From positions 1 through 5,817 of the forward strand of contig JAHDCN010000086.1 in NCBI GenBank assembly GCA_020629815.1: a DNA stretch of 5,817 nt. Reading direction: 5' to 3'. Position 1 is the first letter of the stretch, and each line of letters opens with the position of its first letter. A program made the position numbers and the translations under genes. This stretch comes from Verrucomicrobiota bacterium. Its GTDB lineage: Bacteria; Verrucomicrobiota; Verrucomicrobiia; Verrucomicrobiales; DEV007. This document shows, in pieces, positions 1 through 5,055 of this stretch. The notes under the pieces were generated by a model. The model saw only the letters and a list, made by a program, of their open reading frames with translations, had not been told where the DNA came from and did not search any database.

Positions 1-452
1 TTTGCGAGCCGGTGGGCGTGGTGGCGGCAATCGCGCCGGAGGCGTCGGGGTTACGCGGCTTGCTCGGTACGATTTTGCCAATCATTGCCGGTGGTAATAG
101 CTGTGTGGTCTTGGCATCGGAGTCGAAGCCTCTCTGTGCTATTACTTTGGGTGAGGTGCTGGCTACTTCTGATTTGCCCGGAGGAGTGGTCAATATATTG
201 ACCGGCAACCGGGAAGAGCTGCTCCCCTGGATGGTCAGTCACATGGACGTGAATTCCTTTGTTTCTTCTGATTTGTCCGCTGATGATTTGGCCCGGGCGA
301 AGCAGGAATCGATTCACAATCTGAAGCGAATTGTGGTTCACAAAGAAGACATCACTACTGCAGAGTCACCCTATCCGATTCTTGCTACTCAGGAGATCAA
401 GACCACTTGGCATCCGATCGAGAGCAGTATTTCGGGCGGCGGGAAATACTAG
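1..452 (+). CDS. Aldehyde dehydrogenase superfamily protein, C-terminal end, probably a non-catalytic ALDH domain (5' end outside window)
   Basis: The frame is open from base 3 and ends at TAG 450-452; the start lies upstream, so the GTG at 12 is only an internal Val codon. The visible part matches the NAD-binding half of ALDHs: an EPVGVVAAIAPE strand, an IIAGGNSCVVLAS segment (the usual ALAAGN-VVLKPSE block), then LPGGVVNILTG and a HMDVNSF segment where ALDHs have HPDVDKVAFTGS. After this, a normal ALDH continues for about 250 residues with the catalytic Glu and Cys. Here only about 70 residues follow, ending in EIKTTWHPI, and neither catalytic block is present. The FTGS motif is also degenerate (SFVSSD). 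This resembles the truncated second domain of ALDH16-type proteins, which ends in a similar K-x-W-x-P motif, or a stand-alone half-ALDH encoded beside a full one. The ALDH fold is fairly sure; the ALDH16-like assignment is inference from recalled family features. The stop lies 12 bp from the stop of the convergent VWA gene. Confidence 0.8.
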   Translation, partial: CEPVGVVAAIAPEASGLRGLLGTILPIIAGGNSCVVLASESKPLCAITLGEVLATSDLPGGVVNILTGNREELLPWMVSHMDVNSFVSSDLSADDLARAKQESIHNLKRIVVHKEDITTAESPYPILATQEIKTTWHPIESSISGGGKY

Positions 453-470
453 GGCCCTGCCGCCCTATTT
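434..470 (+). terminator. Possible Rho-independent terminator between convergent genes
   Basis: GGGCGGC (434-440) and GCCGCCC (459-465) form a perfect 7-bp GC stem. The 18-nt loop itself contains the palindrome AGGGCCCT (451-458). The stem is followed on + by TATTTT. It spans the last codons of the ALDH gene and the first base of the opposing stop codon. The loop is long for a terminator and the T-run is interrupted. On the - strand no T-run follows, so it would act mainly for the + gene. Confidence 0.35.
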
Positions 471-2459
471 TCTCATCATCTTATCCAAATCGCGCCCGCG
501 GACTGAGGTGCCATCCTCCAGAACCAAAGTCATCTCTCCCTTGGTTTTGTCGGCCAACTCTTTGAGGTTGTCGGCGGCTTTCAGAACCATCAGGCAAACT
601 GTATTGATCTTGGCCTTGCTGTTCTTCTTATTGAAATCCAGCACGTCTTCCACGACGGGCGGTTTGTCGGGGTGTTTGCCAACGGCCCCATCGGTCATGA
701 AATAGATGGTGTCCGGCTGCATCTTCATTGCCATTTTCAAAGGGTCGCGCCAGTCGGTGCCCAATTCCATGCCTGTCGCTTCGATGTCTTTCACTGCGCT
801 GCGGATCTTACTTTGAGTCACCTTAATATACTTTTTGGTGGGCCACTTATCGGGATCACCTCCACGATATTCCCAGAAGTTTTTACCAGACTTATGCTTG
901 GTCCAGTCTTTCTTTTCCCGCTTCGGGTCTTCTCCAAGAAACCAACTGGGGCCACTGAAAAATAGAATCTGGAACTCCAGCCCAGCAGGGAGAGTTTGCA
1001 CCGTCCGAATCAGCTCCTCCTTCATCAGGTCGAGCTTGGTTTTTCCAGTCGAACCTTTGGCCTTCATTGAGGCCGAGGCGTCTACGACAAACACCACTTT
1101 TTGGGCGTTGGTTTTGGAGCCAAAGAAGGAAACCATACCTGAGCCTTCATCACCAAAGCTCATGCTAGCTCCGAAGCTTGATGACATAGTCAAAGCACCT
1201 AAATCCGAGGTAGGGGTGTCAAAATTCATGGTGCTGAAATCCGAGGCTGCGGCCACGGTCATGACGTCCATGGACATCGCAGAAGCGGATGACGCCGGAG
1301 TCGGCGTGGTCTTCTGGCGCTGCATCACCTGATTTTCCATAACGTCTTCCGCTACGGGGCCAAGGGAATTGGCAACGATTTGTGGCGGCTTCGGTCGGGG
1401 AACAGCAGTGACAACGAGAACCATAAGAAAGCAGATACCCACCGTGACGAGAATCCCCACCATGATGGACTGGAGCTTGGCGATTCTTTCTGCGCGAGTC
1501 CGTTCGTCTTCTTTGATTTTCTTATTTCGACGAACTGTTTCCTGAAGGTTTGCTACGGGCTCTCCAGTCTCAGTAACCAATGCTCCGACGTAAATTTCGT
1601 CTTCCGTCAAAGTTGGTTCGAAAAGCGTTTTATCCGGCTGCTGGTAATCATAGACAACAGCTTCTTCATAGGTGACCGGCTGCAACTCGACGTTATTGAC
1701 GTTTTCCAGGAATTGCTGTTCCGGGGTGTAGTAGGCTTCCGCGTGCTGGACCTCTTCCTGATATGCGAGTTCAGGCAGAGCGGGGATGGCTTCAGGATTC
1801 ACTAGGGGAACCGGTGTGGGTACATTCAACGCCTCACGCAACGTCATGGTGGGAATCTCACCGGGTGCCGGGTAGTAGACCTGACTTCGATCCAGGGGCT
1901 CATGGTAGTCTCCTTCCGTGAGGGGGGGTGGAGCAGGAGGCTGCGCCACTGGCTCGGGTGTAGCCACTGCCGCTTCTTCCGCAATATCTACAGGAGCATG
2001 GGTTGTTTCCAGTTCTTCGGAAATCGGAGCTACGGCAATGGGCTCCGCTACCGAAGGGGCGGTTGCGACTACCAAGCCCAACCTGGTTTCGAGATCAGCA
2101 TCGTTTAGTGAAGGGTCAAAAGTGAGAGCCGCGGTGTATTGCTTGTATGCTGCTTCGGGATCTCCTGCTCTTTCATACAGGTATGCCTTTTCCAGATACG
2201 CCCGCGCACAGGTTGGATCTTCTGCTATTTGCTGATCGAGCACTTCAATACCACTCGAGGGATCGAGTAAGCCGTAAGCCTTTGCAGCCATAAAAAAGGA
2301 CTCTTCATCTGCTGGCAATTCGTCGACTTGACTGAGAACATGATAGGCTTCGTCTGCTCGATCTTCGGCGCAGAGTGCCTCAACCAGCGCCAGTCTGCAT
2401 TGCCAGCTATCTGGAGCTGCTTGAAGTGTGGCGGCGAGGGTATCAATGATTGCTGACAT
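465..2459 (-). CDS. Membrane protein with N-terminal TPR region, single TM helix and C-terminal VWA domain
   Basis: The 664-residue reading begins at ATG 2459, the first in-frame ATG. An upstream TTG at 2489 would add 10 residues but is unsupported; neither start has a clear SD. Residues 1-120 are helical with at least one good TPR (about 85-116, ARAYLEKAYLYERAGD...). Residues 130-300 are a Pro/Glu/Ala linker with ten Tyr between 185 and 290. Basic residues 309-328 precede one TM helix (about 331-353), which suggests the N-terminus is cytoplasmic and the C-terminus outside. A Ser/Thr/Met-rich linker (381-445) leads to a VWA domain from about 452. The MIDAS looks complete: D460-A-S462-A-S464, T568 and D590 in MTDG. 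A Lys/Trp-rich stretch (about 505-545) sits inside the VWA fold. The VWA should bind a divalent cation and a protein ligand; the TPR should bind another protein. The ligands and the role (adhesion, scaffold or sensing across the inner membrane) are unknown. No partner gene such as a MoxR ATPase is adjacent. The domain calls are strong; the function is not. Confidence 0.9.
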   Translation of the reverse strand: MSAIIDTLAATLQAAPDSWQCRLALVEALCAEDRADEAYHVLSQVDELPADEESFFMAAKAYGLLDPSSGIEVLDQQIAEDPTCARAYLEKAYLYERAGDPEAAYKQYTAALTFDPSLNDADLETRLGLVVATAPSVAEPIAVAPISEELETTHAPVDIAEEAAVATPEPVAQPPAPPPLTEGDYHEPLDRSQVYYPAPGEIPTMTLREALNVPTPVPLVNPEAIPALPELAYQEEVQHAEAYYTPEQQFLENVNNVELQPVTYEEAVVYDYQQPDKTLFEPTLTEDEIYVGALVTETGEPVANLQETVRRNKKIKEDERTRAERIAKLQSIMVGILVTVGICFLMVLVVTAVPRPKPPQIVANSLGPVAEDVMENQVMQRQKTTPTPASSASAMSMDVMTVAAASDFSTMNFDTPTSDLGALTMSSSFGASMSFGDEGSGMVSFFGSKTNAQKVVFVVDASASMKAKGSTGKTKLDLMKEELIRTVQTLPAGLEFQILFFSGPSWFLGEDPKREKKDWTKHKSGKNFWEYRGGDPDKWPTKKYIKVTQSKIRSAVKDIEATGMELGTDWRDPLKMAMKMQPDTIYFMTDGAVGKHPDKPPVVEDVLDFNKKNSKAKINTVCLMVLKAADNLKELADKTKGEMTLVLEDGTSVRGRDLDKMMRK

Positions 2460-2512
2460 GGAATGGAAGAGACTGGCTAGAGAATGCAATAGATCGGTAT
2501 CTCAGGACAACA

Positions 2513-2541
2513 AAAAACGGAGTGTTATCGGCTTCGTTTTT
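2513..2541 (+). terminator. Hairpin with A/T flanks in the divergent spacer (terminator- or attenuator-like)
   Basis: Arms 2513-2523 (AAAAACGGAGT) and 2531-2541 (GCTTCGTTTTT) pair over 11 positions in + strand RNA, with two G-U pairs, around the 7-nt loop GTTATCG. The U5 tract forms the 3' arm, as in weak intrinsic terminators. In - strand RNA the two wobbles become A-C mismatches, so the structure favours + transcription. It lies 44 bp before the DUF1080 start, where no + gene ends. It could insulate against antisense read-through, act as a leader attenuator, or be a DNA-level element. The GC content of the stem is low. Confidence 0.35.
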
Positions 2542-2549
2542 CTGAGGGA

Positions 2550-2578
2550 TTGAGATTATGTCGAACAGCCACTAGTAT
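2550..2578 (+). promoter_or_regulatory. Candidate sigma70-type promoter for the DUF1080 gene, implying a leaderless or near-leaderless mRNA
   Basis: TTGAGA (2550-2555, 5 of 6 to the -35 consensus) is followed by a 17-bp spacer and TAGTAT (2573-2578, 4 of 6 to the -10 consensus). A start site about 7 nt downstream would be at 2585-2586, on the ATG of the gene itself. The absence of an SD sequence before that ATG is consistent. This was called by eye and the -10 is weak. Confidence 0.35.
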
Positions 2579-2585
2579 CCGGTCC

Positions 2586-3293
2586 ATGAAGCAATTATTC
2601 ATCGGGTGTTCTTTGGTTTGTCTCTTTTGTGCTGTCGTAGCTTGCCAGCAAAAAGAGTCTGTTTCGGTCGGCGAGGTCTTGTTCGATGGCAGCAGTCTCG
2701 ATGCCTGGGACTTCCCTGAGAACGGATGGTATGTCGATGAAAGCGGCGCCTTAACTTGCCGAATGCAGGAAACGACTGACAAAAAGGGGAAAAAGAAAAT
2801 GCGCGGCATGGGCAACATCATGTCGAAGCAATCGTTCGACAGTTTCGAACTCAGTCTTTCCTACAAGCTCTCTGATGGAGCAAACAGCGGCATTTTTTAC
2901 TGGGCCGATCCCAAGGATCCCGTGGGCAAAGGTTTCGAAATTCAGCTGATGGATAATGAAGGGTTCCAGAGAGACTATGGCCCGCGCGATGCCCGCAAAC
3001 TAAACGGCACTTTTTACGATGGCGCTCCCGCGCTGGCGAATCCTGCGAATCCTGTTGGGCAGTGGGATCAGCTGGTGCTGCGATGTGAGGGGTCGAAGGT
3101 AAAGGTTACCATCAACGGAGTCACCACTGCAGATGTGGATGTAGCCGAGTGGACAGAAGTGGGGAAGAACCCTGATGGCAGTCCGAATAAATTCATAGAT
3201 GCTCTGGCAACCCGTCCGAGAAGCGGGAGCCTCGGGCTGCAGAACCACGGACAACAGGTCTGGTTCAAAGATATAGTGATCCGCGAACTGTAG
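2586..3293 (+). CDS. 3-keto-disaccharide hydrolase family (DUF1080) lipoprotein
   Basis: This 235-residue protein starts at ATG 2586, which places a lipoprotein signal at the N-terminus: MKQ, a hydrophobic core (about 4-18) and lipobox V17-V18-A19-C20. Gln at +2 rather than Asp favours the outer membrane. A TTG at 2550 would add 12 residues that spoil the signal peptide, so it was rejected. The mature part is one DUF1080 beta-sandwich (PF06439): the opening LFDGSSLDAWDF, then SYKLSDGANSGIFYWAD (92-108), KGFEIQLMDNEG (115-126), GTFYDG (141-146), GQWDQLVLRCEGSKVKVTING (158-178, minus the last residues of each block) and the closing RPRSGSLGLQNHG (210-222). Characterised members hydrolyse 3-keto-glycosides or 3-keto-disaccharides; the substrate here cannot be read from sequence. 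A Lys-rich stretch (66-71) and a 9-bp tandem repeat (GCGAATCCT, 3036-3053, encoding ANPANP) are local oddities. No ketoglycoside-forming oxidoreductase is in view. It ends 7 bp from the convergent permease gene. Confidence 0.92.
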   Translation: MKQLFIGCSLVCLFCAVVACQQKESVSVGEVLFDGSSLDAWDFPENGWYVDESGALTCRMQETTDKKGKKKMRGMGNIMSKQSFDSFELSLSYKLSDGANSGIFYWADPKDPVGKGFEIQLMDNEGFQRDYGPRDARKLNGTFYDGAPALANPANPVGQWDQLVLRCEGSKVKVTINGVTTADVDVAEWTEVGKNPDGSPNKFIDALATRPRSGSLGLQNHGQQVWFKDIVIREL

Positions 3294-3300
3294 CAGCAGG

Positions 3301-4281
3301 TCAGGCTTTGCGAGTGGATACGACTCGCTTCGCGATCTCGTCGCCAACAGCACCTGCCAAGATTACGGCGCCAATTACTGCATACTCGATATTCTGGGGG
3401 ATCTGATCCACTAAGGTGATCATGTTTCGCAGCAGCTGAATCAATGCCGTTCCGATCAACACGCCTATGATCGTCCCGGTTCCACCGCGCAGGCTACATC
3501 CTCCGAGGACAGCCGCAGCGATTGCAAACAGTTCATAGAAATTTCCAAAGTCGACCGGCTGCGCAGAGTTGGTATCGAGCACGAAAAGCAGACCGCCAAG
3601 TCCGGCAAGAGTCGAGCAAATCACATAGGCCAGGATTACCATTTTGTCGGTATTGATGCCTGAAAAACGCGCTGCTTCTTCATTGTTTCCCAGTGCCAGG
3701 AGATAGCGGCCGTAGATTGTCTTGTTGAGAAAAATGGCTGCCAGAGTGGCGATGATCGCCAGAATCACAACCGGGAACGGGATGCCAAAACTATCCGTGA
3801 TTGGAATTTCTCCGTTTGCGAGCCATCGCAATCCTTTCAATTCGTTCTGAAAGCCAGCGGTTTGATCATTGGTAAATCCCCGGGTGATGCCTCGATACAT
3901 GAGAAGCCCGCAGAGGGTCACTACGAAGGGTTGAAGCTTGAGGCGCGTGATGAGTAGTCCATGAATCAGCCCGATAATCACGGGGACAATAATTGCCAGC
4001 GGCAACGCAACCCAGATGGGCCAACCCAATTGCACTGTCAGCCAGGGGAAGCCCACTCCGACCAGGCAAACCACTGAACCAATAGACAGGTCGATCCCGC
4101 TGGTAATAATGACGAATGCGACCCCGATTCCCAGGATGCCGAACAAAGCTGTCCGGCGGAGCAGGTTTTCCTGATTGAATGCAGAAAGGAAACTCTGACG
4201 TCCCGTGACAGCATCGCTGAAAATCCACGTGGCGAGATAAACGACGGCGAGAAGAATGGTGATGCCAAGGATGCGCTTCAT
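3301..4281 (-). CDS. RbsC-type sugar ABC transporter permease
   Basis: This 326-residue, strongly hydrophobic protein is of normal length for the ribose/xylose/AI-2-type permease family (BPD_transp_2). Diagnostic blocks are SGIDLSIGSV (61-70), LQPFVVTLCGLLMYRGITRG (116-135), the cytoplasmic ATPase-contact loop YGRYLLALGNNEEAARFSGI (190-209), SAQPVDFG-YELFAIAAAVLGG (239-261) and GGCSLRGGTGT (260-270). It should form the homodimeric inner-membrane channel of an importer for a pentose, hexose or related small sugar. The ATPase and periplasmic binding protein it needs are not in the window: the upstream neighbour is divergent and the downstream one convergent, so this looks like a single-gene transcript. 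ATG 4281 has an excellent SD. The sugar cannot be assigned, so no gene symbol is given. Confidence 0.93.
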   Translation of the reverse strand: MKRILGITILLAVVYLATWIFSDAVTGRQSFLSAFNQENLLRRTALFGILGIGVAFVIITSGIDLSIGSVVCLVGVGFPWLTVQLGWPIWVALPLAIIVPVIIGLIHGLLITRLKLQPFVVTLCGLLMYRGITRGFTNDQTAGFQNELKGLRWLANGEIPITDSFGIPFPVVILAIIATLAAIFLNKTIYGRYLLALGNNEEAARFSGINTDKMVILAYVICSTLAGLGGLLFVLDTNSAQPVDFGNFYELFAIAAAVLGGCSLRGGTGTIIGVLIGTALIQLLRNMITLVDQIPQNIEYAVIGAVILAGAVGDEIAKRVVSTRKA

Positions 4282-4290
4282 GTTTGGAGA

Positions 4291-4299
4291 ACCTCCTTT
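4291..4299 (-). promoter_or_regulatory. Strong Shine-Dalgarno sequence of the permease gene
   Basis: On the - strand AAAGGAGGT is a 9-nt match to the usual bacterial anti-SD (ACCTCCTTT), 9 nt before ATG 4281. It fixes the permease start. It is the only strong SD I find in the window; the other starts have none or a poor one. Confidence 0.75.
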
Positions 4300-4324
4300 A
4301 TAGAGTCGTAGGAAACGATGTCAA
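4297..4324 (-). promoter_or_regulatory. Near-consensus sigma70-type promoter for the permease gene
   Basis: On the - strand a perfect TTGACA (4319-4324) is followed by 16 bp and then TATAAA (4297-4302, 5 of 6 to consensus). Transcription would start near 4290, leaving a leader of about 9 nt. The -10 overlaps the SD, so a transcript from here would lack the SD; see the finding on this conflict. Confidence 0.5.
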
Positions 4325-4331
4325 CGCAGTT

Positions 4332-4341
4332 CGGAATTCCG
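4332..4341. promoter_or_regulatory. 10-bp palindrome in the divergent spacer, possible operator
   Basis: CGGAATTCCG is a perfect palindrome 7 bp upstream of the TTGACA box of the permease and about 42 bp before the ATG of the divergent gene. That position would suit a regulator acting on either direction. Ten bases is short and could be chance. Confidence 0.25.
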
Positions 4342-4378
4342 TCTTTGCGTTTTTCCGGGGACGGTTCAGTATACCTGC

Positions 4379-5053
4379 ATGTCAGAGGCCGATAATCCTC
4401 AGGAAGGACGGGGTTCACCTTTTTCGGGATGTTTCATCCTCAGTGCGATCATCATAATTTTTGGTGGTTTGATCGTCTTGTACACTTTCATGTATCACAA
4501 GCTGAACCGCGAGATCGATGCCTTTACCTCGGATCAGCCGATAGAGATTCGAGTGGCAGAGCCGGATGAGAAAGCCATCAAAGAAGTGAACGAAAAGTTG
4601 TTTTCACTAAAAGCTGCAGTGACTCAGGACCGAGCTGAACGTGTAGCATTTTCTGCGGAGAATTTGAATGCCATGATCGCATCGCTGGACGTCGCGAAGG
4701 ACTTTCGGGGGCAAACAGAGATTGTTGGTATCGAGCCGGGAGGATTGGTGGCGAAAATGGCGCAGCCGATGCGAAAAGGGGTGATTCAAAAAGGAGTCAG
4801 GTATTTGAATGGAACGTTTCGATTGCAGCCGGAAATGCGTGCCAGAACGATCGCTTTCAAAGTGAGTGGAATCGATTCTGTGAAAGGCGAAGTGCCTCAG
4901 GGGTTTGTAGACGGCTATGCCGGTATCGATTTTCTCAAGCTGGATCCGGAGATGGAGGCGATGAAGCTGTATGGGAAATCGATCAAGCGCGTTTATACCG
5001 AGAAAGACAAATTGATCGTTGAAACCGGTGTTCAGGCTGGTGGTTCTGAATAG
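4379..5053 (+). CDS. Membrane-anchored protein of unknown function, upstream partner of the FGE gene
   Basis: This 224-residue protein starts at ATG 4379; the next in-frame ATG lies at the end of the TM helix, so no later start would keep the anchor. Residues 1-15 are polar, 16-39 form one TM helix (FSGCFILSAIIIIFGGLIVL...), and the rest is a soluble domain expected outside the cytoplasm. Its blocks are FSAENLNAMIASL (91-103), an FRGQTEIVGIEPGGLVAKM strand pair (109-127), GVRYLNGTFRLQPEM (139-153), a PQGFVDGY helix region (173-180) and a final SIKRVYTEKDKLIVET hairpin (201-216). The order (anchor, 'LNA-I' helix, RYLNG strand, terminal beta strand) resembles small anchored proteins I recall as uncharacterised in Verrucomicrobia and Planctomycetes, and loosely the YpmS layout; this is weak inference. 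No enzymatic motif is visible. It is followed 2 bp later by the FGE gene, so the two are very likely co-transcribed and perhaps translationally coupled. No SD precedes its start. Confidence 0.85.
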   Translation: MSEADNPQEGRGSPFSGCFILSAIIIIFGGLIVLYTFMYHKLNREIDAFTSDQPIEIRVAEPDEKAIKEVNEKLFSLKAAVTQDRAERVAFSAENLNAMIASLDVAKDFRGQTEIVGIEPGGLVAKMAQPMRKGVIQKGVRYLNGTFRLQPEMRARTIAFKVSGIDSVKGEVPQGFVDGYAGIDFLKLDPEMEAMKLYGKSIKRVYTEKDKLIVETGVQAGGSE

Positions 5054-5055
5054 TG

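Noticed and set aside
51..341. 96-codon - strand frame opposite the ALDH fragment
   Set aside because: The + frame has clear ALDH motifs; the opposite product has none.
331..2235. Several + strand open frames of 68-165 codons (for example 331-705, 835-1332, 1380-1805, 1918-2235)
   Set aside because: All lie opposite the VWA gene, whose domains are clear on the - strand. Their translations are low-complexity or Cys/Arg/Ser-rich with no recognisable family.
2558..2575. Five-codon mini-ORF (ATG 2558 to TAG 2573) upstream of the DUF1080 start, considered as a leader peptide
   Set aside because: It lacks an SD and regulatory codon runs, overlaps the predicted promoter and is short enough to be chance.
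2525..2821. 98-codon - strand frame across the DUF1080 start
   Set aside because: It overlaps the lipoprotein signal and promoter region of a well-supported gene and has no family resemblance.
3036..3053. Tandem 9-bp repeat GCGAATCCT
   Set aside because: Only two copies, in frame within the DUF1080 gene; too small to call a repeat element.
3310..3328. GCGAGT/ACTCGC hairpin just inside the permease 3' end
   Set aside because: A six-pair stem with no following T-run in either direction; insufficient for a terminator call.
3866..4268. - strand frames overlapping the permease gene in other registers
   Set aside because: The permease frame has family motifs, TM pattern and a strong SD; the alternatives are shadows.
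4345..4375. TTGCGT and TATACC as a promoter for the gene at 4379
   Set aside because: The 19-bp spacing is long, the -35 matches only 3 of 6, and the start site would fall after the ATG.
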